From NCBI RefSeq assembly GCF_001592125.1, contig NZ_BCWI01000001.1:558001-622000 (forward strand): 64,000 nt of DNA, written 5' to 3'. Under the pieces are notes generated by a model, which was not told the origin of the DNA, did no database searches, and worked only from the letters and a program-made list of their open reading frames with translations. The stretch comes from Microbacterium hominis NBRC 15708 (GTDB taxonomy: Bacteria; Actinomycetota; Actinomycetes; Actinomycetales; Microbacteriaceae). This document shows positions 34,360-44,153 of this stretch, piece after piece. Every line of letters starts with the position of its first letter. Within the stretch, counting starts at the first letter, position 1. The position numbers were made by a program, and so were the translations under genes.

Positions 34360-34710
34360 GCTCTGCGGCACCTCGGTTCCTGCTGGACATGGCGAAGATC
34401 CCCGCGATTCCAGGGTGGTTGGCGGTGGTTTCACTCTCAGGATTCCACACGGCCGCGCAGCGTTCTGTGGCGACTGTCACCTGCACACCCCACTCCGACA
34501 TGATCGGAGCAGGCTGGTGGTGGAGGTGGCTCGACGCGCTCTATGCCGTGACCGAAGAACTCTTCGTTTGCGAGCGGTCGCGGGCACGGTTGCGTTCAAA
34601 TCCGCTGATCGTCCCACGCACTTGCGAACCGACGCAGAAACGACGTGTCTGGACCTGGCGGCACAGCGTGCCGCCAAAAAGCACGCGTCGTTGCTACTCC
34701 GCCTGGAGCC

Positions 34711-35481
34711 CTACGGGGGGTCGAGAGGGCCGACAGGACGTGACAGGCGTCCGGTCGATCGCAGGTAGTCCGCCTCCACGTGCGCCATCCACGCCGCCGC
34801 ACGCCGCCGACCCGGATCGTTCGGATACCGAGAGCGGAGGTGGTACTCCAGGTCGAGGTCGGGATGCGCGCGAAGGAGCTTCTCGAGTCTCGTGAGCCGG
34901 CGGTGGTGATGCGCGAGCGCTGCCGAGGCGTGTGCCCCGACATCGGGGATGAAGTCCCCATGCCCGGGCAGGCCGGGCAGGCCCCGGAGGGAGGAAATCG
35001 TCGCGAGGGAGGAGAGCAGCGCATCGAGGTCGCCGGAGCGACGTGACACGAACGTGGCGTGGCGTCCGCCGAGCAGAGTGTCGCCCGTGATCACACACGA
35101 CGCGCCCTCCGAGTCGACGCGGAAGCACACCGAGTCGTCCGTGTGTCCCGGCGTGGACAGCACCTCGATCCGGACGGGTGAGAACGCGAGCATCGCCCCC
35201 CTGCGGAGCGGCGCGCTCGATCGCGCGAGGGCGGGGTCCGCGGCGTGGACAGGCGTGCCGCTCGGCAGCATGTCCAGAGCAGCCGAGTGGTCGGGGTGTC
35301 GGTGCGTCAGAAGCACGCTTGCCACTACGGACGCGCCGATCGCCTCGTCGAGGTGCGCGCGATCCGCGGGGCCGGGGTCGACGATGAGCACTCCGGCCCC
35401 CACGTCGATCACCCATGTGTTCGTGCCGTCGAGCGTCATCGGCCCCGGGTTCGGGGCCAGGACGCGCCGGATTCCCGTCAG
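34711..35481 (-). CDS. MBL-fold metallo-hydrolase
   Basis: 256 aa. The beta-lactamase-fold metal motif [10 protein letters not shown] is at ~70, preceded by [13 protein letters not shown] sequence ([16 protein letters not shown]), with [21 protein letters not shown] and PGHGDFIPD downstream. All five glyoxalase-II-like metal sites are present. The conserved N-terminal [17 protein letters not shown] requires a start before 35460. The only nearby candidate is CTG 35481, overlapping the aldolase TGA with GGAG just upstream; the first ATG (35439) would cut the conserved block. Last gene of the meta-cleavage operon; perhaps a thioesterase or lactonase. Confidence 0.78.
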   Translation of the reverse strand: MTGIRRVLAPNPGPMTLDGTNTWVIDVGAGVLIVDPGPADRAHLDEAIGASVVASVLLTHRHPDHSAALDMLPSGTPVHAADPALARSSAPLRRGAMLAFSPVRIEVLSTPGHTDDSVCFRVDSEGASCVITGDTLLGGRHATFVSRRSGDLDALLSSLATISSLRGLPGLPGHGDFIPDVGAHASAALAHHHRRLTRLEKLLRAHPDLDLEYHLRSRYPNDPGRRRAAAWMAHVEADYLRSTGRLSRPVGPLDPP

Positions 35482-36500
35482 CGCTCCAGAGGACCGGCGG
35501 CGCCGACCATGTCGAGGGCTATGTCGGTGATCATGTCCTCCTGACCGCCGATGAGCTTGCGTCGGCCGACCTCGACCAGGATGTCGCGGGCATCCAGCTG
35601 ATACACGGCGGCCGCCTGCTCGGCATGCCGCAGAAAGCTCGAGTACGCACCCGCGTAACCGACGGACAGCGTCTCGCGGTCGACCTGGACGGGGCGGTCG
35701 TGGAGCGGCCGCACGAGGTCGTCTGCGGCATCCTGCAAAGCGAAGACATCGGCGCCCACCTCCCAGCCGAGCAACTTCGCAACCGCCACGAAAGGCTCGA
35801 TGGGTGTGTTGCCGGCGCCTGCGCCGTGTCCCGCGAGCGAGGCGTCCACGCGGTACGCACCCTCCTCCACGGCGGCGATGGAATTCGCGACCGCGAGCGA
35901 GAGGTTCTGGTGGGCGTGGATCCCGATCTGTGTGGCCGGGTCGAGCACGTCGCGATACGCACGGATCCGCTCCCGCACGCCGTCCATCGTCAGGCGTCCG
36001 GCGGAGTCCGTGACGTAAACGCAGTTCGCGCCGTACGACTCCATGAGCTTCGCCTGCTGCGCGAGGGATGTCGGATCGTTGAGATGCGACATCATGAGGA
36101 AGCCCGACACGTCCATCCCCCACTCGCGGGCGGCGCTGATGTGCTGGGCCGAGACGTCGGCCTCCGTGCAGTGCGTCGCGATCCTCACGGAGCGCACGCC
36201 GAGGTCGAACGCCTGTCGCAGCTCGTGAAGCGTGCCGATGCCGGGGAGCAGCAGCGTCGTTAGCACAGCGTTCTTCGTTGCACCCGCCACGGCTTCGATC
36301 CACTCCCAGTCGGAGTTCGAGCCCGGCCCGTAGATCAGCGAGCTGCCGGCGAGACCGTCACCGTGAGAGACCTCGATGGCATCCACTCCCGCCGCGTCGA
36401 GCGCCGCAGCGATCTCCGCGGCCTTCGCGGGGGCGATCCGGTGGCGGACCGCGTGCATGCCGTCGCGGAGCGTGACATCCTGCAGATAGATCCTCGTCAT
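35478..36500 (-). CDS. mhpE: 4-hydroxy-2-oxovalerate aldolase
   Basis: 340 aa, the usual length. It splits 4-hydroxy-2-oxovalerate into pyruvate and acetaldehyde at a divalent metal. [13 protein letters not shown] gives the metal Asp and catalytic region. [28 protein letters not shown] and [15 protein letters not shown] (HAHQN metal ligands) follow, with the C-terminal DmpG communication domain and GGQEDMI. ATG overlaps the acetaldehyde dehydrogenase stop; the two proteins normally form a channelling complex. Confidence 0.95.
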   Translation of the reverse strand: MTRIYLQDVTLRDGMHAVRHRIAPAKAAEIAAALDAAGVDAIEVSHGDGLAGSSLIYGPGSNSDWEWIEAVAGATKNAVLTTLLLPGIGTLHELRQAFDLGVRSVRIATHCTEADVSAQHISAAREWGMDVSGFLMMSHLNDPTSLAQQAKLMESYGANCVYVTDSAGRLTMDGVRERIRAYRDVLDPATQIGIHAHQNLSLAVANSIAAVEEGAYRVDASLAGHGAGAGNTPIEPFVAVAKLLGWEVGADVFALQDAADDLVRPLHDRPVQVDRETLSVGYAGAYSSFLRHAEQAAAVYQLDARDILVEVGRRKLIGGQEDMITDIALDMVGAAGPLER

Positions 36501-37453
36501 GCGACGGCCTCCTTCTCCCGGGCCGCGACGACGAGTCGTTCGGCTGCGCGCAGTGCTGCGCTGGTCATGATGTCGAGATTTCCGGCATAGCTCGGCAAGT
36601 ACATCGCCGCGCCCTCAACCTCCAGGAAGACCGTCACTCGCGTGTATCCGTCCTCCTGCACGCGGTCGGCGGGTACAAGAGTGTCGAACTCGGGTCCCTG
36701 GTCCAGGAACTGGACCTGTTGCTTGAGGCGGTAGCCGGGCACGTACTCCGCGACCGCTGCCACCTGGTCGGCGACGGCATGGGCGACCGCCCCTCGCGTG
36801 GCCTCGTCGAGACGGCTCGTGAGCACCTGAACGGTGTCGCGCATGATCATGGGAGGCTCGGCCGGGTTGAGGATGATGATCGCCTTGCCTCGAGCCGCAC
36901 CGCCGACCGCCTCGATCGCCGACGAGGTCGTCTCGGTGAACTCATCGATGTTCGCGCGCGTACCGGGCCCGGCCGACTTCGAGGCGATGGATGCGACGAT
37001 CTCGCCGTAGTGCACGGGAGTGATCGAGCTGATCGCCGCGACGATCGGGATCGTGGCCTGGCCACCGCACGTCACCATGTTGATGTCCTGTGCGTCGAAG
37101 TGGTCGCCGAGGTTCACGGCCGGAACCACGTACGGCCCGATCGCGGCAGGGGTGAGGTCGACGAGCTTCTTGCCCAACGGCAGCAGCTTCTCGGCGTTCT
37201 TCTTGTGCGCCGACGCGCTGGTGGCGTCGAAGATCACCTCAATCTCGTCGAACTGCGGACTGGCGATGAGTCCGTCGACGCCCTCATGTGTCGTCTCGAA
37301 ACCCAGTCGCGCGGCGCGGGCGAGTCCGTCTGAGCCGGGATCGATCCCGACCATCACTCCCATCTCGAGCGTGTCGGAGAGACGGATGACCTTGAACATG
37401 AGGTCAGTGCCGATGTTTCCTGAGCCGATGATGGCGATCTTCGTCTTGCCCAT
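36497..37453 (-). CDS. mhpF: Acetaldehyde dehydrogenase (acylating)
   Basis: 318 aa. It oxidises channelled acetaldehyde to acetyl-CoA. N-terminal NAD site [28 protein letters not shown], catalytic Cys-129 in [14 protein letters not shown], and [20 protein letters not shown] and [13 protein letters not shown] motifs are all present. It partners MhpE, whose gene overlaps it by 4 nt. ATG at 37453 lies 3 nt after the stop of the preceding GNAT-like gene. Confidence 0.95.
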   Translation of the reverse strand: MGKTKIAIIGSGNIGTDLMFKVIRLSDTLEMGVMVGIDPGSDGLARAARLGFETTHEGVDGLIASPQFDEIEVIFDATSASAHKKNAEKLLPLGKKLVDLTPAAIGPYVVPAVNLGDHFDAQDINMVTCGGQATIPIVAAISSITPVHYGEIVASIASKSAGPGTRANIDEFTETTSSAIEAVGGAARGKAIIILNPAEPPMIMRDTVQVLTSRLDEATRGAVAHAVADQVAAVAEYVPGYRLKQQVQFLDQGPEFDTLVPADRVQEDGYTRVTVFLEVEGAAMYLPSYAGNLDIMTSAALRAAERLVVAAREKEAVA

Positions 37454-37455
37454 GA

Positions 37456-37872
37456 CTACTCCTTCAGGGGAATGTCTTCGAGGATGTGGGGCTGCGCCAG
37501 CACCCAATCGGGTTCGGTCACGAGCAGCGAGAAGCTGCCGCTGAGCGTTTCGACATCGACCACGAATCGGTATCCAGCGTCTTCCGCCCAGGCGATGGCA
37601 GTGAGGTCTTGTTCGGGTACTGCCAGGATGACTCGGCGAGAGCGGGGACTCGCCTTGAGCACCTCGTGGGTGACGCGCTGCACGTCTGCGGCCGACACGA
37701 GTCCGTGCGTCGCGAGCTCGAGGTCGTGGGTACCGGCGGGGTACGCGTCGACCAGATGGCCGGAACGGACCGATCGGATGCCGATGAGCGCGGGGGCGTC
37801 GTCGACGCCGTCGACCGCGAAGAAGCGCTCGAAACCCGGCGGGAGCGCAGAGCCCAGCGAAACGTTCGTCAT
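37456..37872 (-). CDS. Small GNAT-like protein of the meta-cleavage operon
   Basis: 138 aa, not firmly recognised. The C-terminal half, [20 protein letters not shown] followed by YRFVVDVE, looks like the end of a GNAT acetyltransferase fold, with an [12 protein letters not shown] segment resembling the common a-xx-lYek-GF motif. No acetyl-CoA loop (Q/RxxGxG/A) is visible, so it may be non-catalytic. Its ATG overlaps the SDR stop, and mhpF starts 3 nt after its stop, so it is an integral part of the operon. Role unknown. Confidence 0.6.
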   Translation of the reverse strand: MTNVSLGSALPPGFERFFAVDGVDDAPALIGIRSVRSGHLVDAYPAGTHDLELATHGLVSAADVQRVTHEVLKASPRSRRVILAVPEQDLTAIAWAEDAGYRFVVDVETLSGSFSLLVTEPDWVLAQPHILEDIPLKE

Positions 37873-38711
37873 AGGTGATCTCCTCCTGCGGCCGTCGCAA
37901 ACCCTCGGACACCGACCCCGCCGTCGGCGTTGATGATCGCGCCCGTTACGACGCTCGCGTTGCGGCGCGACGCCAGCAGGACGTATGGACCGGTCGAGTC
38001 GACGGGGTCGGTGCTGGCGTCGTGCAGCGGAACCCACATGTTGGGGCCGGGGGCGTCGTCGCGCTTGGCGAAGGACTGCTCGATGGATCGCGCGTCCATC
38101 CCCACGGCGGCCGGCCCGCGCAGATCGGTGCGAAGTCCGCCGATGGCGACGCCGTTCACTCGGACGTGAGGGGCGAGCTCATAGGCGAGCTGGGTAACGA
38201 GGCCTCTCGCGGCGAACTTCGCTGCGGTGTAGACGGGACCGCCTCCGGCCGCGTAGAACGCGGCGTTGGAGAGCGTCATGACGACGTTCCCCTTCGTCTT
38301 GACGAGTTCCGGCCAGGTCGCCGAGACCGTCAGCAGGTAGCCCTTGACGTTGATGTCGAACAGCTCGTCATAGATGCCCTCGATCTCTTCAGGCGTGGTC
38401 TTCGTGATCGATCGGTTGAAGTCCCAGATTCCAGCGTTCGGCACGACGACATCGATCTTGCCGAACGCGTCGACCGTAGCCGAGACGGCCGCCTTCAGAT
38501 CCGATGTCGAACGGACATCTCCGACGACGGGCAGCACACGATCGGCCTCCGCACCCGCGGCATCGATCGTGGACTGCAGTCTCTCCGCGTCGCGACCGAC
38601 CACGGCGACGCCCGCCGCACCCTCCTCGAGGAATCTCAGCGCGACGGCCCTGCCGATGCCGGATCCGGCGCCGGTGATGAACGCGACGTCACCCTCGAGC
38701 CATCCGGTCAT
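37869..38711 (-). CDS. cis-dihydrodiol dehydrogenase (BphB-type SDR)
   Basis: 280 aa. Classical [43 protein letters not shown] and the YTAAK catalytic pair after [14 protein letters not shown]. The sequences NAGIWDF and [10 protein letters not shown], and the unusual [12 protein letters not shown], are characteristic of the biphenyl/benzene cis-dihydrodiol dehydrogenases that turn dioxygenase product into catechol. Overlaps the hydrolase stop (ATGA). Supports the ring-hydroxylation role of the neighbouring dioxygenase. Confidence 0.88.
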   Translation of the reverse strand: MTGWLEGDVAFITGAGSGIGRAVALRFLEEGAAGVAVVGRDAERLQSTIDAAGAEADRVLPVVGDVRSTSDLKAAVSATVDAFGKIDVVVPNAGIWDFNRSITKTTPEEIEGIYDELFDINVKGYLLTVSATWPELVKTKGNVVMTLSNAAFYAAGGGPVYTAAKFAARGLVTQLAYELAPHVRVNGVAIGGLRTDLRGPAAVGMDARSIEQSFAKRDDAPGPNMWVPLHDASTDPVDSTGPYVLLASRRNASVVTGAIINADGGVGVRGFATAAGGDHL

Positions 38712-39562
38712 GTGCCCGGCCCCAGGAATCCGACGACGAGTCGCTCGAAGTCCGCCTTCTTCTCGACCTGCACCCAGTGGCCGCAGCCGCCGAACACGTG
38801 CAGCTGCACCTTCCGGATATTCTTGAGCATGATCCAGGCTCCGTCGAGCGTGATCGTGCGGTCGTCGCGGCCCCACAGCAGGAGCGTGTCGGCGAGGATC
38901 TTCTCGAGATCCTTCCAAAGCGGATCCATGCCGCCCCGGCGAGCGAACGCGGTGTTGTAGCGGTGGTAGAACTCGATGTGGCTCGCGTCAAGCGAGGCCT
39001 CGTAGCGGGCCTGGATGCTGGCGTCGTCGAAGAGCTTCGGGTTGGCGACCATGACGCGGACGAAGTTCTTCATCTTGCTGAAGGTCGGGCCCTCGCCGTT
39101 GTAGTAGCGGAACATCTCCTTCTGGCCCTCTGTCGGCGTCGGGGCCGTCGGCAGCCAGCCACCTCCCGGGGCCATGAGGACGAGCTTCGTGACGCGCACC
39201 GGCTGGGCGATCGCCATGGCCAGCGCCGCAGCGCCTCCGAGCGAATTGCCCAGCAGGAAGAACGTGTCCACCCCCAGCGCGTCGAGCATCTGGTACATCG
39301 CATCGACCGTGATCTCGGTGATCGAGCGTTCAGCGAGATCCTCCTCGGTGGGGCGGTAACTGCCGCCGAACCCCGGCTGGTCGGGAAGGATGACCCGAAA
39401 ACCTTCGAGAGCTCCCAGGTTGTCCCGGTAGTTCGCCAGCGCGCTCGCGCCCGGCCCGCCGCCGTGCATGAGGACGAGGGGCTCGCCCTCGCCGACGACC
39501 GTGACCGCGATCGGGCCGAGGGTCGTGTCGACGGTGCTCGTCTCGAGAGCAGTGGCGGTCAT
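38708..39562 (-). CDS. Meta-cleavage product C-C hydrolase (BphD-like)
   Basis: 284 aa alpha/beta hydrolase, the length of BphD/MhpC. The non-nucleophilic elbow HGGGPGASALANYRDN (residues ~33-48) is diagnostic of C-C hydrolases. Nucleophile Ser-107 is in LLGNSLGGA, the acid in WGRDDRT (~234) and His-262 in GCGHWVQVE. It hydrolyses 2-hydroxy-6-oxo-hexadienoates to 2-hydroxypentadienoate and a carboxylic acid. This implies the ring carries a side chain that is released as an acid. Confidence 0.92.
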   Translation of the reverse strand: MTATALETSTVDTTLGPIAVTVVGEGEPLVLMHGGGPGASALANYRDNLGALEGFRVILPDQPGFGGSYRPTEEDLAERSITEITVDAMYQMLDALGVDTFFLLGNSLGGAAALAMAIAQPVRVTKLVLMAPGGGWLPTAPTPTEGQKEMFRYYNGEGPTFSKMKNFVRVMVANPKLFDDASIQARYEASLDASHIEFYHRYNTAFARRGGMDPLWKDLEKILADTLLLWGRDDRTITLDGAWIMLKNIRKVQLHVFGGCGHWVQVEKKADFERLVVGFLGPGT

Positions 39563-39604
39563 GGAGAATGCCTTTCGGTGGTGCGTGCGGAGGGGATGTG
39601 CGGA

Positions 39605-40204
39605 TCAGAAGAACGTGCTGATGTTCTTCATCAGCAGGACGTTCTGCTCGAAGAGGATCGTGCGCTTGACGATCTCGAAGCCGTGCGCGCCCGTGCGCCG
39701 CAGGACGTCGTTGCGACCGCCGGCATAGAGATCGACTTCGGTCTGCAGCCGGTTCCGGTACACGATGAACGCACTGCGGGACTGGAGCAGCCCGTCGCTG
39801 CGCTCGCGGACCGACACGTTCGAGATGAGGTGGCGCGTGCGCGACGGCGGGTCCTCCGCCCAGGCCATGCCCGAGTCGTATCGGCGGATGCGCCACGCGA
39901 GCGAGTCCTTGGTCTCGTCGTAGAACGCCGCTTCGCCGGGCGCCGAGACGGCGAGGGCCTGCTGCCGGCGCAGGCGATTCGTGCGCGTCGGGGCCCAGTA
40001 GTGCAGGTCTTCCGCGAGCATCTCCAGCCAGTCCGCGAAGCGACCGTCATCGAGGAACTCCGCCTCGAGGAAGTAGAACTGGTTGACCTCGAAATGCGTG
40101 TCAGCGTCTGCCAGGCGCATCCCGTCGATCTCATCGTCCAGGATTCCAGCGCCGACCGACGTCGCCCCGTTCAGGGTCGCCGGGTTCAGGTGGCTGTCGG
40201 ACAT
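39605..40204 (-). CDS. Ring-hydroxylating dioxygenase, beta subunit
   Basis: 199 aa, NTF2-like small subunit. FYFLEAEFLDDGRFADWLEM and RRYDSGMAWAEDPPSRTRHL are standard, as is the FEIVKRTILFEQNVL end seen in BphA2/NdoC-type proteins. It stabilises the alpha3beta3 hexamer. Unusually it is placed last, after the ferredoxin and reductase genes rather than beside the alpha subunit. ATG at 40204. Confidence 0.93.
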   Translation of the reverse strand: MSDSHLNPATLNGATSVGAGILDDEIDGMRLADADTHFEVNQFYFLEAEFLDDGRFADWLEMLAEDLHYWAPTRTNRLRRQQALAVSAPGEAAFYDETKDSLAWRIRRYDSGMAWAEDPPSRTRHLISNVSVRERSDGLLQSRSAFIVYRNRLQTEVDLYAGGRNDVLRRTGAHGFEIVKRTILFEQNVLLMKNISTFF

Positions 40205-40266
40205 GGTCTCATCTCACTTCGTCTGCGGAACCGCTTCAACCGGCCGTGCCGGTCGCCGGAACACGG

Positions 40267-41502
40267 TCATCTGCGTGCCTTGAGGAGGGAGCGAAGGGGC
40301 ACCGACGGATCGGAGAGCTCGCCGCGACTGACCGGGATGCGCTGATCGATCAGGCGACGTGCGGCGCGCACCGTCATGGCGTCGTCGATCGCAGCCGCTC
40401 CCGCGAGCAGCCCTTCATCGAGAAGGAACACGGCAGGATGATCGCCGCCTTCTCTCACGACCACGTCGCCGGGACCGGAGAGCCGGCCGACGGCCTCGAG
40501 GTGGATGCCGTGGCGATCGGTCCAGAACCATGGCGCGCCCCGCGACGGCGGCTCTAGCCCGAGCATCCCGTAGGCGGCATGCTGACCGCTCAGCTGGGCT
40601 GCCTCCCAGTGTTCCTCGCGGCGCAGCAGCGCACCGTCCTCGCCGCGAAGGCGTATGACGTCGCCGGCGGCGAAGACGTCCGGCGCGCTTGTGCGGTAGT
40701 CCGCCGAGACGAGCAAGCCTCCGTCGACCTCGATACCCGCGGACTCGGCCAGCTCGACGTTCGGGATGATGCCTATGCCGACGACGACCAGGTCGGCGGC
40801 GCATCGCGTGCCGTCGTCGAGGACGACCTCGAGTCCGTCCGGCACGGGTTCGATCGCAGATGCGACTCCCACCCGCACGTCGATGCCGCGCTCCGCGTGC
40901 ATCCCGTGGAGATGGGTTGCAAGCAGCTCGCCGACAGCGGGTGTGAGCGGCACATCGACCGGATCGATCAGCGTGACGTCGGCGCCCACCGCAAGAGCCG
41001 ACGAGGCGAGCTCCGCGCCGATGAGACCGGCTCCGATGATCACGACGCGGCAGCCGTGCGTGACACGCGCGCGCAATGCCGACGCATCGGCGAACGTGCG
41101 CAGAACATGCACGCCGGGAAGATCGGCTCCGGGGATGGGCAAGGTGCGGGCGCGCCCGCCGGTGGCGATCAGGATGGTGTCCGCCGCGATCACTTCGCCG
41201 TCGTGAAGCGTGACGGCGAGTGCCGCCGGGTCGATCGCCGCGGCTCCGGAGCCGAACTTCGTCTGGATGCGCTTCTCCGCCAGCTTCTGCGCGCTGGCGA
41301 ACGCGAGCTTGTCGAGGCTGAAGTCAGGGGCGAAGAGCTCCTTGCTCAGCGGTGGCCGATCGTATGGCGCAGGCTCGCCATCCACGATCACGATGTCGCC
41401 CTCATGGCCAAGAGATCTGAGCTGCTCGGCGGCGCTGTAGCCGGCCAGCCCGGCACCGATGATCACGACGCGACCGGCGTCGCGCGGCGTACCTGTGGTC
41501 AT
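40267..41502 (-). CDS. Ferredoxin reductase of the dioxygenase (BphA4-like)
   Basis: 411 aa, FAD/NAD(P)H-dependent oxidoreductase. FAD site VVIIGAGLAGYSAAEQLR at ~12, PYDRPPLSKE loop, ATGGRARTLPIPG, NAD site RVVIIGAGLIGAELASS at ~147 and the second FAD loop DVFAAGDVIR at ~275. It shuttles electrons from NADH to the Rieske ferredoxin encoded just upstream, with which it overlaps by 4 nt. Together they define a three-component class IIB-like system. Confidence 0.93.
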   Translation of the reverse strand: MTTGTPRDAGRVVIIGAGLAGYSAAEQLRSLGHEGDIVIVDGEPAPYDRPPLSKELFAPDFSLDKLAFASAQKLAEKRIQTKFGSGAAAIDPAALAVTLHDGEVIAADTILIATGGRARTLPIPGADLPGVHVLRTFADASALRARVTHGCRVVIIGAGLIGAELASSALAVGADVTLIDPVDVPLTPAVGELLATHLHGMHAERGIDVRVGVASAIEPVPDGLEVVLDDGTRCAADLVVVGIGIIPNVELAESAGIEVDGGLLVSADYRTSAPDVFAAGDVIRLRGEDGALLRREEHWEAAQLSGQHAAYGMLGLEPPSRGAPWFWTDRHGIHLEAVGRLSGPGDVVVREGGDHPAVFLLDEGLLAGAAAIDDAMTVRAARRLIDQRIPVSRGELSDPSVPLRSLLKARR

Positions 41503-41837
41503 GCGAGCCTCGCGGGATTGGGCACGACGCGCAGCTGCGATCCATCGATGATTACCCGGTGGCACGCGACGTCCTCGGTCGCGGGCATAGACATCACGGC
41601 GCCGTCCTTGAGACAGAACTTGCCCGCGTGGAGAGGGCATTCGACGACGCCGTTCTCGAGCCATCCCTCCGACAAGGAGGCCTTCTCGTGTGAGCACGTG
41701 TCGTCGAGGGCGAAGAACTCGCCGTCGTCGTTGAACACGGCGATGTCGTCGACGGTGCCGGTCACGGCAGCGTCGATCTTGATCCCCTCCCCCTCAGGGA
41801 CGTCATCGATGTCGGCGACGACGATTCCCTCAGCCAT
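41499..41837 (-). CDS. Rieske-type ferredoxin of the dioxygenase (BphA3-like)
   Basis: 112 aa. The [2Fe-2S] Rieske ligands are C48-x-H50 (DTCSHEKASL) and C67-x2-H70 (ECPLHAGKF). It passes electrons from the reductase to the oxygenase alpha subunit. It overlaps the alpha-subunit stop by 8 nt and the reductase start by 4 nt. Confidence 0.95.
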   Translation of the reverse strand: MAEGIVVADIDDVPEGEGIKIDAAVTGTVDDIAVFNDDGEFFALDDTCSHEKASLSEGWLENGVVECPLHAGKFCLKDGAVMSMPATEDVACHRVIIDGSQLRVVPNPARLA

Positions 41838-43197
41838 CAGTAGCCTCCTCGTGCCACGCCGGCGTGTTCATGAGCTCCGCCCATCGCGCGTAGAACCGCC
41901 TTCCCGCGGCATCGCTGTACAGTGCGCTCGTCGAGCCCGGATGCACACCGTCGTCCTGTTCGGTGCCGATGCCCATCTGATAGTTCAAGGGCAGGGTGTT
42001 CGTTCGCCAACCATGGGAGATCGCCTGGATCTCGCTCCAGTTCTCGCCGTCGTCCTGCTCGAAGATCCCCGAGGGGCCGAAGGTGCGGAGGTTGTAGAGG
42101 CGCTGCGCCGTGCGGACCTCCTCTGGCATTGACTTGTCGAGCACGGTCCACGCCCAGACCTCCATCTCGTCGGGCCCCTTCGGGTGCCAGACGCGGATGC
42201 TGCCGTTGACGGGAAGGTATGCGAAGTTGGGGAAGACCGTCGCGTGCCCCGTGGTGAGAGGCCCTTCCACCCGGGCCGAACCCAGTCGCTCCCGCAGTGC
42301 CGCGTAGTCGTAGTACTCGTGGACGGGCTGTGCGTCGAAGCGGCTCTTGGGGTGGGTCGGGAAGCCCGTGCCGTTGCCACGGTTGTCGGAGTACTGGCGG
42401 CCGGGAGTGTTCACGATGTCAGCCTTCGGTCCCTTGCCAGTGGGCGAGAGGACCATGAGCGCCGAGGCATGGGACATGTTGACGTGGTACCAGTCGGTTC
42501 CGAACTGCTCGGCGGCGAGCTTCCAGTTCCCCTTCAGCACCCACTTCGTGATGCCGCCGACGATCGTGGTGCCTTCCGAGTCACGATCGAGGAAAGCCTC
42601 CATGTACCACTTCATGTCTCCGAGCTGGTTGAGCAGCGGCGGCGCGCTCGGGTTCCAGGTCGCGAAGATCAAGTCCAGCACCGTGTCCAGCTGAGCGACC
42701 TCGAGAAGTCCCCAGTCCTCGCGATCCCACGTCTCGGCTTGATAGCCCCCTTCGTTCGGCACGCTGATGAGCTTGCCCTCGAGGTCGTATGACCACCCGT
42801 GGTAGGTGCAGGTGAAGGCACGTGTCGTGCCATAGTCCGCGCGGAGCACGCGGGCCCCGCGATGACGGCACGAGTTGAGGAACGCTCGGATGCGGCCGCT
42901 CTTGTCCTTCGTGACGATGACGGGGTCCTCGCCCATGAAGGTCGTGAAGAAGTCGCCCGCCTTCTGCAGCTGCTCGACGTGTCCGAGGAACAGCCAGCTC
43001 GTCGCGAAGACGCGTGCCTGCTCCTGCGCATACAGTCGCCGATCGGTGAAGACGGAACGATCGATGAGCCCGTTGTCGCTGTCGACGAGACCGGAGACAT
43101 CGATGTTCGGTGCAAATCCGGACGGGCGACGGATCTCGCCGGTCGGGAACATCGGGCGTTCGCCCTCGTGGGTGCTGGGCAACTGCGTGATGGTCAT
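41830..43197 (-). CDS. Ring-hydroxylating dioxygenase, alpha subunit
   Basis: 455 aa. Rieske domain ligands C110/H112 (NSCRHRGARV) and C130/H133 (TCTYHGW). The catalytic Fe site has bridging Asp-235 and His-238/His-243 in DWYHVNMSHAS, with a C-terminal Asp supplied near IFEQDD. NWKLAAEQF precedes the iron site as in biphenyl, toluene and naphthalene dioxygenases. It adds both atoms of O2 to an aromatic ring to give a cis-dihydrodiol. The ~10-residue spacing and length fit the toluene/biphenyl branch, but the substrate cannot be assigned. ATG at 43197, 8 nt after the hydratase stop. Confidence 0.95.
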   Translation of the reverse strand: MTITQLPSTHEGERPMFPTGEIRRPSGFAPNIDVSGLVDSDNGLIDRSVFTDRRLYAQEQARVFATSWLFLGHVEQLQKAGDFFTTFMGEDPVIVTKDKSGRIRAFLNSCRHRGARVLRADYGTTRAFTCTYHGWSYDLEGKLISVPNEGGYQAETWDREDWGLLEVAQLDTVLDLIFATWNPSAPPLLNQLGDMKWYMEAFLDRDSEGTTIVGGITKWVLKGNWKLAAEQFGTDWYHVNMSHASALMVLSPTGKGPKADIVNTPGRQYSDNRGNGTGFPTHPKSRFDAQPVHEYYDYAALRERLGSARVEGPLTTGHATVFPNFAYLPVNGSIRVWHPKGPDEMEVWAWTVLDKSMPEEVRTAQRLYNLRTFGPSGIFEQDDGENWSEIQAISHGWRTNTLPLNYQMGIGTEQDDGVHPGSTSALYSDAAGRRFYARWAELMNTPAWHEEATDG

Positions 43198-43204
43198 GGT
43201 CTGC

Positions 43205-44035
43205 TCACTTGCCTTGGGACGTCGAGACGTGCGCTGTCGAACTCAGCGAAACTGGGCGGAACCCTTCGGCGGTGGCCTCCCATGTCGAGCCCGGGGTCAG
43301 AGGGACAGCCGCGGCCACTGCGCCAGCGAGCACCACGTCCCCCGCACGGAATCGGTCGCCGTACTCGCCGATGGCGGACGCGAGCCAGTGCAGCGAAGTC
43401 AGGGGGTCGCCGAGCACCGCCGAGCCGGGACCGCTCGCGACGTCCTGTCCGTCCTGCACGAGCGTGATCACCGTGGACGGCAGCGCTGCGATCGTCGCCT
43501 CGCTCGCCGGCTCGAAGTCGCCATAGACGATCCTCGCGCTCGACGCGTTGTCTGCGACTGTGTCCACGAGCGTGATCCTCCAATCGGCCACTCGCGAGTC
43601 GATGATCTCGATCGCGACGGCGACGCCGCCTAGGCCCGCCGTGAGCTCGTCGAGCGTCGGAGTCGCAGGGAGATCGCTGGCGAAGCGAAAGGCGAACTCC
43701 GCCTCAAGGCGCGGGGCGATCAGGTCTTCGACGTCGATGGAGCCGCCGTTGGGAATCACCATCCGGTCGGTGATCACGCCGAAGTCGGGCTGGTCGACGC
43801 CCAGCTGTCGCTGCATTGCGAGCGATGTGAGCCCGACCTTGTGACCCACGAGCACTTCACCCCTCTGTGCACGACGGTGGATGTTCAGCCGTTGGACTCG
43901 GTACGCCTCGTCCAGACTCAGCCCCGCCTGCAGGCTCGACGGCGGCGGCACGGCGGACCGTGTCGCCTCGGCATCGCGGAGCGCATCCGCGAGAGCGATC
44001 AGCTCCGCGGGGACGACATCGAGATCGGTGGTCAT
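43205..44035 (-). CDS. mhpD: 2-keto-4-pentenoate hydratase
   Basis: 276 aa, FAH-superfamily. VGHKVGLTSLAMQRQLGVDQ binds the keto-acid carboxylate; metal ligands are in RLEAEFAFRF and IEIIDSRVADW. It hydrates 2-hydroxypenta-2,4-dienoate to 4-hydroxy-2-oxovalerate. It is the first gene of the meta-cleavage operon, transcribed from the 118-bp divergent region shared with the quinone oxidoreductase-like gene at 44154. Confidence 0.93.
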   Translation of the reverse strand: MTTDLDVVPAELIALADALRDAEATRSAVPPPSSLQAGLSLDEAYRVQRLNIHRRAQRGEVLVGHKVGLTSLAMQRQLGVDQPDFGVITDRMVIPNGGSIDVEDLIAPRLEAEFAFRFASDLPATPTLDELTAGLGGVAVAIEIIDSRVADWRITLVDTVADNASSARIVYGDFEPASEATIAALPSTVITLVQDGQDVASGPGSAVLGDPLTSLHWLASAIGEYGDRFRAGDVVLAGAVAAAVPLTPGSTWEATAEGFRPVSLSSTAHVSTSQGK

Positions 44036-44153
44036 GGCACCATCGTCAGCTATCGCGCCGGGCGGATCGAGTCTGCGTGCCGCGCTCCGGAACACCGGGT
44101 GCAGTCCGCCCACCTCGGCCGGGCAGGATCGTAACGGACTAGAGGAGGAAGCA

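Noticed and set aside
34123..34710. Transposase or regulator remnants downstream of the transporter
   Set aside because: Several short frames exist on both strands, but none shows a recognisable transposase motif; only a doubtful 78-aa frame was kept at low confidence.
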